Counted from the first letter of the stretch, positions 1-7,651 are shown. The stretch: 11,583 nt of DNA from JBHHZJ01 sp046758005 (GCA_046758005.1 JBHHZJ010000103.1:1-11583); one strand, 5' to 3'. Notes: generated by a model from the letters alone, not told the origin. A program made the numbers and translations.

Positions 1-2770
1 AATGCGCCTCGGCCCAGTTGGGGCCGATACCCACGTCGGCGGTGAGCGGCACCGAGAGCTCAACGACCGGGCGAGACGCATTTTCCATGATTGCCTTGAC
101 GACCGCCGCGGTCCTATCGAGCTCATGTTCGGGTACCTCGAAGAGCAGCTCGTCGTGCACCTGCAGCAGCATGCGCGCGCTCAGGCCCGCCGCGGCGAGC
201 GCAGGCGGCACCCGGATCATGGCGCGCTTGATGATGTCGGCGGCGGTCCCCTGAATGGGCGCGTTGATCGCGGCGCGCTCGGCGAAGTTGCGCCGGGCCG
301 GGTTCTTGTCCTTGATCCCCGGCATGTGGATCCGGCGCCCGAACAGGGTCTCGACGTAGCCGCGCTCGCGGCACGCCGCCTTGGTGCGCTCCATGTAGTC
401 GCGGATGCCGGGGTAGCGCGCGAAGTAGGCGTCGATGTAGGCCTGCGCCTCGCCCTGGGGAATCCCCAGGTTGTTGGCCAGGCCGAAGGCCGAGATGCCG
501 TAGATGATGCCGAAATTGATGGCCTTGGCCTTGCGCCGGATCATGGGGTCCATGCCCTCGACCGGCACGCCGAAGACCTGGGCCGCCGTGATCGCGTGGA
601 TGTCCCGGCCCTCGTGGAAGGCCTGGCGCAGCGGGCCCACCTCGGCGATGTGCGCGGCCAGGCGCAGCTCGATCTGGCTGTAGTCCACCGAGAGAAGCTT
701 GAACCCCGCCTCGGCGACGAAGGCGTGGCGGATCTTGCGCCCCTCCTCGGTGCGCACCGGGATGTTCTGCAGGTTGGGGTCGCTCGAGGCCAGGCGCCCG
801 GTCGAGGCCACGGCTTGGCTGAACGAGGTGTGCACCCGGCCCGTGTCCGGGTTGATCTGCGCCTGCAGGGCGTCGGTGTAGGTGCTCTTCAGCTTGGATA
901 GCTGGCGCCAGTCGAGCACGCGCGCGGGCAGGTCGTGGCCCTGCGCGGTGAGCGCCTCGAGCACGCCGGCGTCGGTCGTGTAGGCCCCGCTCTTGCCCTT
1001 CTTGGTGCCGGCCAGGCTCATTTCGTCGAACAGAATCTCGCCGAGCTGCTTGGGCGAGCCGATGGTGAAGCGCCGCCCGGCGAGCTGGTAGATCCGCTCC
1101 TCCAGCTCGGCGATGCGCCGGGCGAAGTCGTTGGACAGCTCGCGCAGGGAATCGCGATCGACCTTGACGCCGGCGCGCTCCATGGCCGCGAGCACGGGAA
1201 CGAGCGGCCGCTCCAGCGTTTCGTAGACCGTGGTCAGGCGCTCGGGCACGAGGCGCGGCTTGAGAACGCGGTGCAGGCGCAGGGTCACGTCGGCGTCCTC
1301 GGCGGCGTAGTCGCGCGCCACCTCCAGCGGCACCTGGTCGAAGCTCACCTGCGCCTTGCCGGCGCCGGCCACGTCCTTGAACTTGATCGTGTCGTGCCCG
1401 AGGTGGAGGCGGGCCAGCTCGTCCATTCCGTGGCCGTGCAGGCCGCCCTCGAGCACGTAGCTGAGCAGCATCGTGTCGTCCGTCGGCATGATCTCGATGC
1501 CGTGGCGGCCGAGCACCAGCACGTCGTACTTGATGTTCTGCCCGACCTTCAGCACGCCCGGGTCCTCGAGCAGCGGCTTGAGCGCGGCGAGCGCCGCGTC
1601 CATCGGGATCTGCCCGGGCGGCTCGCCCGCTCCCTCGAGGTCGAGCTCGCCGTCGCCCTTGCGTGCGGTGTGGCCGAGCGGAATGTAACAGGCCCTGCCG
1701 GGCTCGAGCGCGAGCGAGACCCCGACCAGCTCGGCGCGCAGGGCATCGAGCGAGGTGGTCTCGGTATCGACCGCGACCACGCCCTCCTCGAACGCGGCCT
1801 CGATCCAGGCCGACAGCGCGTCCATGTCCTGGACCAGCTCGTAGGCCGCCTCGCCCCCCTCGGCCGGAGCGGCGGCGGCGCCCTCGCCCAGCACCTCGCC
1901 GAGGCGCGCGATGACCGAGCGGAAGGCGTTTTCCTCCAGGAACGCGCGCAGGGCCCCGGGATCGGGCGCGCGCAGGCGCAATTCCTCCAAGGGCACCTCG
2001 ACCGGCACGTCGTCCTTGAGTTCGACCAGCCTGCGCGAGACGCGCGCCTGGTCGGCGAACCGGACCAGGTTCTCGCGCCGCTTGGGCTGCCTGATCTCCC
2101 CGGCGTGGGCGAGCAGGGTCTCGAGGTCGCCGTACTCCTGTATGAGCTGCGCCGCGGTCTTGACCCCGATGCCCGGCACGCCCGGCACGTTGTCGGTCGG
2201 GTCGCCGGCCAGCGCCTGCACCTCCCCCACCTTCTCCGGCGGCACGCCGAAGCGCTCCTCGACCTCCGCGGGGCCGATGGCGCGGTTCTTCACCGGATCG
2301 AGCATGGTCACGCCGGGCTCGACGAGCTGCATCAGGTCCTTGTCCGAGGAGACGATGGTGACCTCAAGTCCCCGCTCGCGCGCCGCCTTGGCGTAGGTCG
2401 CGATGAGGTCGTCGGCCTCGTAGTTGTCCGTCTCGACGCACGGCACGTTGAAGGCGCGCGTGGCCTCGCGGATGAGCGCGAACTGCGGGATCAGCTCCTC
2501 CGGCGGCTCGGGCCGGTTGGCCTTGTACGCGGGGTAGATCTCGTTGCGGAAGGTCTCGCGCGTGGCGTCGAAGACGACCGCGATGCCCTCGGCCTCGGTG
2601 TCGGCCAAGAGCTTGATCAGCATGTTGACGAAGCCGAAGACGGCGTTGACCGGCGTGCCGTCCGGCCGGGTCATGGGGGGCAGCGCGTGGAAGGCGCGGA
2701 AGATGTAGCCCGATCCGTCGATCAGGTAGAGGTGGTGGTGATGCTCGTGCGTCTCTGCGGGCTGGCCCAT
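1..2770 (-). CDS. polA: DNA polymerase I (virtually complete)
   Basis: Replicative repair polymerase that removes RNA primers and fills gaps in Okazaki-fragment maturation and excision repair. Translation from the ATG at 2770 gives 923 residues ending in NWAEAH, and the next base fits a stop codon cut off by the window edge. The E. coli enzyme has 928. The 5'-nuclease domain comes first (LIDGSGYIFRAF, NYEADDLIA, GDPTDNVPGVPGIG). The 3'-5' exonuclease is intact: Exo I DTETTSLD with Asp335 and Glu337, Exo II NIKYD, and Exo III YAAEDAD with Tyr488 and Asp492, so proofreading is predicted. The polymerase domain has motif A VDYSQIE (Asp696), motif B RRKAKAINFGIIYG (about 745-758) and motif C VHDE (Asp873, Glu874). 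An odd His-rich stretch, HEHHHH, precedes the first beta strand. No strong ribosome binding site is seen before the ATG. The gene is divergent from hicAB. Confidence 0.98.
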   Translation of the reverse strand, partial: MGQPAETHEHHHHLYLIDGSGYIFRAFHALPPMTRPDGTPVNAVFGFVNMLIKLLADTEAEGIAVVFDATRETFRNEIYPAYKANRPEPPEELIPQFALIREATRAFNVPCVETDNYEADDLIATYAKAARERGLEVTIVSSDKDLMQLVEPGVTMLDPVKNRAIGPAEVEERFGVPPEKVGEVQALAGDPTDNVPGVPGIGVKTAAQLIQEYGDLETLLAHAGEIRQPKRRENLVRFADQARVSRRLVELKDDVPVEVPLEELRLRAPDPGALRAFLEENAFRSVIARLGEVLGEGAAAAPAEGGEAAYELVQDMDALSAWIEAAFEEGVVAVDTETTSLDALRAELVGVSLALEPGRACYIPLGHTARKGDGELDLEGAGEPPGQIPMDAALAALKPLLEDPGVLKVGQNIKYDVLVLGRHGIEIMPTDDTMLLSYVLEGGLHGHGMDELARLHLGHDTIKFKDVAGAGKAQVSFDQVPLEVARDYAAEDADVTLRLHRVLKPRLVPERLTTVYETLERPLVPVLAAMERAGVKVDRDSLRELSNDFARRIAELEERIYQLAGRRFTIGSPKQLGEILFDEMSLAGTKKGKSGAYTTDAGVLEALTAQGHDLPARVLDWRQLSKLKSTYTDALQAQINPDTGRVHTSFSQAVASTGRLASSDPNLQNIPVRTEEGRKIRHAFVAEAGFKLLSVDYSQIELRLAAHIAEVGPLRQAFHEGRDIHAITAAQVFGVPVEGMDPMIRRKAKAINFGIIYGISAFGLANNLGIPQGEAQAYIDAYFARYPGIRDYMERTKAACRERGYVETLFGRRIHMPGIKDKNPARRNFAERAAINAPIQGTAADIIKRAMIRVPPALAAAGLSARMLLQVHDELLFEVPEHELDRTAAVVKAIMENASRPVVELSVPLTADVGIGPNWAEAH

Positions 2771-2869
2771 GGCTGTCAGAATGCAAGACGGCGGCCCGCG
2801 AGTCGAGGACCGCGGGCGGGCGGCGGCCACGGCCCGGCGGGGCCCTTCACGCAAATTTCAACATTTCTG

Positions 2870-2898
2870 TTGATATAAACAGATCTGTTTCATATTTT
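2870..2898 (+). promoter_or_regulatory. Candidate hicAB promoter
   Basis: TTGATA at 2870-2875 (5 of 6 matches to the sigma70 -35 box) is separated by exactly 17 bases from TATTTT at 2893-2898. It lies in an AT-rich island (about 2852-2903) inside otherwise GC-rich DNA. If used, transcription would begin almost at the hicA ATG (2904), giving a leaderless or nearly leaderless mRNA. This fits the absence of a good Shine-Dalgarno sequence there. TATAAA at 2874-2879 is an alternative -10 but lacks a well-spaced -35. Prediction from pattern only. Confidence 0.5.
2877..2890. promoter_or_regulatory. Perfect 14-bp palindrome, likely HicB operator
   Basis: AAACAGATCTGTTT is a perfect inverted repeat placed between the proposed -35 and -10 boxes of hicAB, where a bound repressor would block RNA polymerase. 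HicB proteins with a C-terminal helix-turn-helix domain are known to autoregulate their operon through inverted repeats. Assigning this palindrome to this HicB is an inference. A second, looser inverted repeat (CAACA, 4-base gap, TGTTG) lies just upstream at 2859-2872. Confidence 0.5.
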
Positions 2899-2903
2899 GG
2901 ATC

Positions 2904-3091
2904 ATGAACGTGCAGGAGCTCAAGCGCTGGCTGAAGAAGCAAGGCTGCACCTTCGAGACCCATAAGGGAGGCAGTGGCCACCTCACGGTCCGGCGGGGCA
3001 ACGGACGAGCCAACTGCCGATGCACGGAAGGCGCAAGGAGCTGGGCCCCGGTCTGATCAGGAAGATCAAGAAGGACCTCGGCTTGGAGTGA
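2904..3091 (+). pseudogene. hicA: HicA mRNA interferase toxin, frameshifted
   Basis: HicA toxins are about 60-residue double-stranded-RNA-binding-fold ribonucleases that cleave mRNA and are neutralised by HicB. The first frame gives MNVQELKRWLKKQGC, then HKGGSGHLTVRRGN with the candidate catalytic His26, which is the normal N-terminal half. It then leaves the family sequence and stops at 3056 after 50 codons. The missing half, SQLPMHGRRKELGPG followed by IRKIKKDLGLE, continues in the next frame and ends at TGA 3089-3091. The two parts join if one base is restored near 3001-3005, for instance a second C in AACGGACG, giving 62 residues. The end sits five bases before the hicB ATG, as in intact operons. 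It is either a real one-base deletion that inactivates the toxin or a sequencing or assembly error; programmed frameshifting is less likely because no slippery heptamer is evident. Confidence 0.85.
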
Positions 3092-3096
3092 GAGCG

Positions 3097-3513
3097 ATGC
3101 TGGCCTACCCGGTACGACTGACCTCGGACGACGGCACGGTTCTCGTCACGTCGCCGGACTTTGCCGAGCTTACGACCTTTGGCGAGGACAAGGCGGACGC
3201 GCTGCTGCATGCCGTCGATGCCTTCGAGGAGGCGATCGCCGCGCGCATGGCCGCCAAGGAGGACATCCCGCCGCCTTCGCGGGGGCGCCCCCTGGTCCAC
3301 CTACCGACGCAGACCTCGCTCAAGGTGTTGCTGTACCGGGAAATGCGGCGCCGCGGCATTCAGAAGGCCGAGCTCGCGCGGCGCCTGGCGTGGCACGCCC
3401 CACAGGTCGACCGGCTGTTCGACCTGAACCATGCATCCCGACTCGACCAGATTGACGCCGCCTTCCACGCGCTCGGCGCGCGCATCGAGGTCAGCGTGAC
3501 CGAGGCGGCGTGA
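3097..3513 (+). CDS. hicB: HicB antitoxin / autorepressor
   Basis: Antitoxin that binds HicA and represses its own operon. From ATG 3097 the product has 138 residues. Residues 1-65 form the partly degraded RNase H-like HicB domain, starting MLAYPVRLTSDDGTVLVTSP with a following PDFAELTTFGE and an AL-HAVDAFEEAI helix. Residues about 75-130 form a Cro/C1-type helix-turn-helix domain (KAELARRLAWHAPQVDRLF, then a HASRLDQIDAAFHALG helix). This is the DNA-binding subclass of HicB. The start is supported by GGAG at 3085-3088, eight bases before the ATG and inside the end of hicA, so translation would normally be coupled to hicA. A longer reading of this frame from 2974 is only the shadow of hicA. 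With hicA frameshifted, this may now be an orphan antitoxin or repressor. Confidence 0.93.
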   Translation: MLAYPVRLTSDDGTVLVTSPDFAELTTFGEDKADALLHAVDAFEEAIAARMAAKEDIPPPSRGRPLVHLPTQTSLKVLLYREMRRRGIQKAELARRLAWHAPQVDRLFDLNHASRLDQIDAAFHALGARIEVSVTEAA

Positions 3514-3614
3514 CTTCGCACCGCAGGAGGGCCGCGTGGGCGGCGGTCGTCGCGCACGATCTTTTCGACCGGCGAGACGCGAGGTTCGTGGCCGCCGCCC
3601 GGTACCCGACGAGT

Positions 3615-5009
3615 TCATATCTGCTCCACCTCGCACTTGAAGTCCTCGTACTTGCCGCCGGGGCCGCGCGGAATCTCGTCGCGATAGGCGAAGGCGAGCT
3701 CGAAGGGATGGCCGATGCGGCCGAGGATGATCTCGCGCAGCCGGGCCTCCTCGGCCTCGGTGAGCGCCCGCTCGGCCGCGAGGCGGACCTCCAGCCGCTC
3801 GAGCGAGGTCTGCACGATCTGGTACTGCCGGATCGGCGCGACCTCGTTGTACTTGGTCTCGCTCAGCCGCGGCCAGAGCTGGCCGCCGCCGGGCAGCCGG
3901 AGCATGTTGCGCGCGCGCCCGGCGATGCGCGTCATCACCGGCAGGCCGCGCCCGCAGGCGCACGCCGCCCCCGCCTCGGCGTAGTCGCCGATGTCGTAGC
4001 GGATGAGCGGCATGGCGAAGTTGTGCAGCGCGGTGACCACCACCCGCCCCGTTTCGCCGGGCGCGCACGGCGCGCCGTCCGCCTTCAGGATCTCCAGGAA
4101 GACGCCCTCGGCCTGCACGTGGTAGTGCGTGTGCTCGGGGCACTGCAGCGCCAGGTAGCCGGTCTCCCGGGCGCTGTAGATGTCGGTGACATCGACGTTC
4201 CACGCCTCGCGGCAGGCCGCCCTCGTCTCCGGGGTGAGCACTTCCGAGATCGCGCGCGCCTCGCGCAGGCGCGGCAAACCGATCCCGTTGTCCCGGCAAT
4301 GCCTGGCCACCGCATGCAGGGCGGTGGGAAAGCACAGGAGGTAATCCGGATTCTGCCGCCGCAGCCATTCGGCCTGCTGCTCCGTGGTCGCGGTGATCGA
4401 CAGGCCGACGGCCGGGCCCGTCGGATAGACGGCCGCGACCGCGGCACCCCATCTCCCGGTGCGCAGGCCCTTCGGATAGAGCCCCTGGCCGTCGGGAAAG
4501 TTGCGGATCGAGGCCAACTTGCCCCGCAGGTCGCGGCGGTGCCACAGGTGGTCGCGCACCGTGAAGACGTCCCAGAATAGCCGGGTGATGCGCGTGCCCA
4601 GCGCCTCGATCGGCCTGCCGGTCGAGCCGGAGCTGGACACCGTGTGGACGGGGCCGTGCCGGGCGGGCAATTCCCGGCTGTGCAGCGCGGCGCCCGCGCG
4701 CTGCAGGTCCTCCCGGGTCAGCAGCGGAATCCGGGCCCACACGTCCGCCGCGACCGCCTGGCCCGGCCGCACGCGGGCCGCCGCCAGGCGTTCGCCGTAG
4801 AAAGGCACGGTGCGCGCGGCGTGGGCGAGCAGAGGGCCGAGCTGACGGAACTGCCAGGCGCGCAGCACCTCGGGCGGCCACCACTGGCTCTGCTCGAGCT
4901 GGTGCAGCAGCGCCAGGCGCACCGCGGCCTTCGGCGTCGGCAAAGCCGGCCAGGTGATCCCGGCGGCGGCCGACGCCGGGACGCCGGAGAACGGTTCACG
5001 CGGGGCCAC
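3615..5009 (-). CDS. CapK/PaaK-family AMP-forming ligase (phenylacetate-CoA ligase-like)
   Basis: Member of the adenylate-forming superfamily that activates a carboxylic acid with ATP, usually as a CoA thioester; the substrate cannot be told from sequence. With a GTG start at 5009 it has 464 residues, within the range usual for the family (about 430-460). Visible motifs are the phosphate-binding loop SSSGSTGRP (125-133), the adenine-side motif YSARETG (278-284), RYDIGDY (337-343) holding the ribose-binding Asp, and a C-terminal hinge with RGPGGKYEDF whose Lys453 fits the catalytic lysine. CACGRG at 350-355 recalls the Cys-rich loop of PaaK relatives. The start is uncertain: the frame is open up to 5219, overlapping the zinc-finger gene, and family similarity seems to begin only near WPALP (residue 20). 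No paa catabolic genes or capsule genes adjoin it, so a polysaccharide or secondary-metabolite role is equally possible. It converges with hicB across 101 bp. Confidence 0.88.
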   Translation of the reverse strand: MAPREPFSGVPASAAAGITWPALPTPKAAVRLALLHQLEQSQWWPPEVLRAWQFRQLGPLLAHAARTVPFYGERLAAARVRPGQAVAADVWARIPLLTREDLQRAGAALHSRELPARHGPVHTVSSSGSTGRPIEALGTRITRLFWDVFTVRDHLWHRRDLRGKLASIRNFPDGQGLYPKGLRTGRWGAAVAAVYPTGPAVGLSITATTEQQAEWLRRQNPDYLLCFPTALHAVARHCRDNGIGLPRLREARAISEVLTPETRAACREAWNVDVTDIYSARETGYLALQCPEHTHYHVQAEGVFLEILKADGAPCAPGETGRVVVTALHNFAMPLIRYDIGDYAEAGAACACGRGLPVMTRIAGRARNMLRLPGGGQLWPRLSETKYNEVAPIRQYQIVQTSLERLEVRLAAERALTEAEEARLREIILGRIGHPFELAFAYRDEIPRGPGGKYEDFKCEVEQI

Positions 5010-5086
5010 GGCGCGCCGGGCGGCGGGGACGGGCGTCTTCGGGCTGAAGGGCGGCCGGCCTGGGCGCCGGCTGTGGGCGCCGCACG

Positions 5087-5275
5087 TCAGTGGCCGCCGG
5101 TCGCGGCGGTGCCCTTCTTCAGGACGAAGCGGCGGTCGCAGTAGGGGCAGTCGATCGCGCCCTTGCCGTCCAGGTTGAGCCAGACCCTGGGGTGGCCGAG
5201 CGCGCCGCCGCCGTCGCAATCGACGATGTCGGAGTCCACTTCGACGATTTCGGGAGGTTCCAAGGGATCGTTCAC
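5087..5275 (-). CDS. Small CHCC-type zinc-finger protein (zf-CHCC, NDUFS6-like)
   Basis: A 62-residue protein of the zf-CHCC family, related to the zinc-binding domain of the mitochondrial complex I subunit NDUFS6. Its bacterial function is not established. The zinc ligands are readable in the pattern Cys20-x7-His28-x14-Cys43-x2-Cys46, within CDGGGALGHPRVWLNL and DCPYCDRRFVLKKG. The GTG at 5275 is chosen because the conserved part starts soon after it (EPPEIVEVDSD). The ATG at 5353 would add 26 Gly/Pro/Arg-rich residues that look non-coding. It lies upstream of the CapK-like ligase on the same strand with a 77-base gap, and divergent from the ABC gene. Confidence 0.88.
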   Translation of the reverse strand: MNDPLEPPEIVEVDSDIVDCDGGGALGHPRVWLNLDGKGAIDCPYCDRRFVLKKGTAATGGH

Positions 5276-5424
5276 GCCGCCGCTGTCCTTGCTCGAGCGC
5301 CCGGCCCGCGGCCCGGGCTTCGGTTGACCGCCGGTAGGGCGGATGATACCCATTGCCGCCGTGCGATCAATGGCCGCAGCGCCGCGTGGCGGTGCCGCGC
5401 CGCGACGATGGCTCCGTTCTCGAC

Positions 5425-6435
5425 ATGCCGGACGACCACGCTCACAGCGCGATCGAAGCGCTCCCCGCCGCCCTGCCCGAGTTCGCCGTGGAGCTGCGCG
5501 GGCTGGACAAGCGCTACGCCGCGAGCGGCCGCCGCGAGGGCGCGCACGCGCTCGTCGAGGTGGATCTCGCGATCCCGCGCAACTCCCTGTTCGGGCTGCT
5601 CGGACCCAACGGCGCCGGCAAATCGACGCTCATCAACATCCTGGCCGGCCTGGTCAACAAGACCGGCGGCACGGCGCGGATCTGGGGCTACGACATCGAC
5701 CGGCGGCCGCGCCAGGCGCGCGCCGCGATCGGCGTGGTGCCCCAGGAGCTCAACATCGACCCCTTCTTCACCCCGCGCGAGCTGCTCGAGCTGCAGGCCG
5801 GGCTCTACGGCGTGCCGCCGGCCGAGCGGCGCAGCGACGCGCTGTTGCGCGTGCTCGGGCTGGCGGACAAGGCGGAGGCCTACGCGCGCACGCTGTCCGG
5901 CGGCATGCGCCGGCGCCTGATGGTCGCCAAGGCCATGGTGCACAACCCGCCGGTCCTGGTGCTCGACGAGCCGACCGCGGGGGTGGACGTCGAGCTGCGG
6001 CAACAGCTCTGGGAGCACGTGCGCAAGCTCAACCGCCAGGGCACGACGATCCTGCTGACCACCCACTACCTGGAGGAGGCCGAGGAGCTGTGCGACCGCA
6101 TCGCGATCATCGACCACGGCCGGGTGATCGCCTGCGATACCACCGAGGCGCTGTTGCGCCGGCTCGACAGCAAGGACCTGACCCTCGTCCTCGGCCAGGA
6201 CCTCGATCGGGTTCCGGATGCGCTCGCCCGGTTCAACGTCGAGCTCGCCGCGCCGCGCCGTCTGGTGTTCCACTACCGGCCGAGCCACAGCCCGGTTCCC
6301 GAGATCCTGCGGCTCGTGAGCGCGGCCGGGCTTTCGGTCCTCGACATGACGACCGAGGAAACCAACCTCGAGGACCTGTTCCTGCAACTCACCCGCGGCG
6401 CGCACGCGGCGGGCCGCCCCGGGCATGTGGCGTAG
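5425..6435 (+). CDS. ABC transporter ATP-binding protein, ABC-2 type
   Basis: Nucleotide-binding subunit that would power an ABC-2 exporter (YadG/NodI/CcmA-like subfamily) at the cytoplasmic face of the inner membrane. The 336-residue product shows Walker A GPNGAGKST (60-68), Q-loop VVPQ (Gln107), signature LSGGM (157-161), Walker B VLVLDE (177-182), D-loop AGVD and H-loop His214 in TTHYLEEAE, so it should be a competent ATPase. Residues about 240-325 form the small C-terminal domain found in this subfamily, ending TTEETNLEDLFLQLT. ATG 5425 is chosen because upstream sequence from a TTG at 5353 is low-complexity Arg/Pro and unlike the family. The gene overlaps the following hydrolase by 11 bases, implying translational coupling. 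No ABC-2 permease is present in the window, which is unusual because ATPase and permease are normally adjacent. Confidence 0.95.
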   Translation: MPDDHAHSAIEALPAALPEFAVELRGLDKRYAASGRREGAHALVEVDLAIPRNSLFGLLGPNGAGKSTLINILAGLVNKTGGTARIWGYDIDRRPRQARAAIGVVPQELNIDPFFTPRELLELQAGLYGVPPAERRSDALLRVLGLADKAEAYARTLSGGMRRRLMVAKAMVHNPPVLVLDEPTAGVDVELRQQLWEHVRKLNRQGTTILLTTHYLEEAEELCDRIAIIDHGRVIACDTTEALLRRLDSKDLTLVLGQDLDRVPDALARFNVELAAPRRLVFHYRPSHSPVPEILRLVSAAGLSVLDMTTEETNLEDLFLQLTRGAHAAGRPGHVA

Positions 6436-7450
6436 CCGGCGCGCGGCGCAGTGGGGCGCGGCGCATCTCGTGGCGGCTCTGCTGCTCGCACTGAGCGCCG
6501 CCTGCGCGCCGCGCCTGGCGCCGCCGGGCCCGGGCACGGCCATGCCGCGCCTGACCGACGGCGCCCTGGTCACGTTCGACGGCCTGGAGCTGCCGCTGCG
6601 CGCCTGGCTGCCCGAGGACGGCGCCCCCAAGGCGGTGATCCTCGCCCTGCACGGGTTCAACGACTACTCCAACGCCTTCGAGGGGCCGGGCCGATACTGG
6701 GCGGCGCGCGGCATCGCCACCTACGCTTACGACCAACGCGGCTTCGGCGCGGCGCCCAACCGCGGCCTGTGGGCGGGCGCGGCGGCGATGACCGCCGACC
6801 TTGGCGCGCTCGCCCGCCTGCTGCGCGCGCGCCACCAGGGCGTGCCGCTCTATTTGCTCGGCGACAGCATGGGCGGGGCCGTGGTGCTGGCCGCGCTGGC
6901 CGGGCCCGACGCCCCGCCGGCCGACGGGGTGATCCTGGTTGCGCCCGCGGTCTGGGCGCGCGAGACCATGCCGCTGTCGCACCGCGTCGCCCTGTGGCTG
7001 GGCGCCCACACCGTGCCGTGGCTCACCGTGACGGGGCGCAACCTCAAGATCCGGGCCTCGGACAACATCGAGATGCTGCGCGAACTCGGCCGCGATCCCC
7101 TGGTCATCAAGGAGACCCGCATCGACGCCATCCATGGCCTGGTCGACCTGATGGACGAGGCGCTGCGCGCCGCCCCGGCGCTCCGGCTGCCCGCGCTGCT
7201 TCTGTACGGCGAGAAGGACGACGTGATCCCCGAGGACCCGACCTTGCGCCTCTGGACCAGCCTGCCCGAGGCGGCCCGGCGGCGGCAGCGGCGCGCGCTC
7301 TATCCCAACGGCTGGCACATGCTGCTACGCGACCTGGAGGCCGACGTCGTGCTGGGCGACATCGCCCACTGGATCGCCGACCGGCGGGCGCCGCTGCCCT
7401 CCGGCGCCGAGGAGCGCGCGCTCGCCCGGATCAACGGCGGCGCCATGTGA
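6425..7450 (+). CDS. Alpha/beta hydrolase, lipoprotein-like (monoacylglycerol lipase / S33-type)
   Basis: A predicted exported esterase or lysophospholipase-like enzyme of the Hydrolase_4 (serine aminopeptidase S33) group, 341 residues. An N-terminal signal (WRSRR, then a hydrophobic run LVAALLLALSAAC) ends in a lipobox-like site with Cys27, though Ser at -3 is not the best consensus. The fold starts at about 50 with VILALHGFNDYSN (oxyanion region) and YAYDQRGFG. The nucleophile is Ser148 in GDSMGG, the acid is Asp265 or 266 in YGEKDDVIP, and the base is His298 in NGWHML. Its start codon lies within the end of the ABC gene, so the two are probably co-translated; a link to moving or trimming a lipid is possible but unproven. 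Monoacylglycerol lipase or a general carboxylesterase are equally likely activities. Confidence 0.9.
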   Translation: MWRSRRAAQWGAAHLVAALLLALSAACAPRLAPPGPGTAMPRLTDGALVTFDGLELPLRAWLPEDGAPKAVILALHGFNDYSNAFEGPGRYWAARGIATYAYDQRGFGAAPNRGLWAGAAAMTADLGALARLLRARHQGVPLYLLGDSMGGAVVLAALAGPDAPPADGVILVAPAVWARETMPLSHRVALWLGAHTVPWLTVTGRNLKIRASDNIEMLRELGRDPLVIKETRIDAIHGLVDLMDEALRAAPALRLPALLLYGEKDDVIPEDPTLRLWTSLPEAARRRQRRALYPNGWHMLLRDLEADVVLGDIAHWIADRRAPLPSGAEERALARINGGAM

Positions 7451-7456
7451 GCGCAC

Positions 7457-7489
7457 GCGGCCCGCCGAAGCGCGGTTGCGGGCCGCTTT
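7457..7489 (+). terminator. Hairpin terminator after the hydrolase
   Basis: Perfect 9-bp stem GCGGCCCGC (7457-7465) and GCGGGCCGC (7478-7486) with a 12-base loop, followed by TTT, seven bases past the hydrolase stop. The T run is short, so termination may be partial. Position and stem stability favour an intrinsic terminator ending the ABC-hydrolase transcript. Confidence 0.55.
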
Positions 7490-7527
7490 GAGCATCCGCG
7501 CGGCGGATCGGCCGACGCGGCGGCCCG

Positions 7528-7556
7528 TTGCGGGCACGTGCGTTCGGCGCTAGTTT
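7528..7556 (+). promoter_or_regulatory. Possible tRNA-Gln promoter
   Basis: TTGCGG at 7528-7533 and TAGTTT at 7551-7556 with a 17-base spacer would start transcription around 7563, about 15 bases before the mature tRNA. Each box matches the consensus at only three positions. It is listed because position and spacing are right, not because the boxes are strong. Confidence 0.3.
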
Positions 7557-7577
7557 GCGCCACCCGTCCCTGCGCCT

Positions 7578-7651
7578 TGGGGCGTAGCCAAGCGGTAAGG
7601 CAGCGGGTTTTGGTCCCGCGACCGGAGGTTCGAATCCTCCCGCCCCAGCCA
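7578..7651 (+). tRNA. tRNA-Gln (anticodon UUG)
   Basis: A 74-base cloverleaf with CCA encoded. The acceptor stem TGGGGCG (7578-7584) pairs with CGCCCCA (7641-7647), then discriminator G and CCA. The D stem is GCC/GGC. The anticodon stem GCGGG/CCCGC encloses loop TTTTGGT with anticodon TTG at 7610-7612. The T arm is GGAGG-TTCGAAT-CCTCC. It reads CAA codons, and CAG by wobble. No copy of its 3' end is found further downstream in the window, so there is no sign of an integrated element using it as an attachment site. Confidence 0.97.

Noticed and set aside
2..2878. Long open frames on the plus strand (about 300 and 650 codons)
   Set aside because: They are antisense shadows of polA: Arg/Leu/Asp/His-rich, no recognisable motif, and the opposite strand holds all Pol I motifs.
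2974..3096. N-terminal extension of HicB
   Set aside because: It is hicA sequence read in the wrong frame; a good ribosome binding site and the normal HicB N-terminus support ATG 3097.
3538..3600. Inverted repeats between hicB and the ligase gene (GGGCGGCGG/CCGCCGCCC at 3538-3546 and 3592-3600; CGGTCG/CGACCG at 3544-3549 and 3566-3571)
   Set aside because: Loops are long, no T run follows on either strand, and such matches are common at this GC content; not called as a terminator.
5299..5350. GC-rich inverted repeat and TTGACC/GATACC pair upstream of the ABC gene
   Set aside because: The spacing of 15 bases is too short and the -10 poor; the hairpin is what GC-rich sequence gives by chance.
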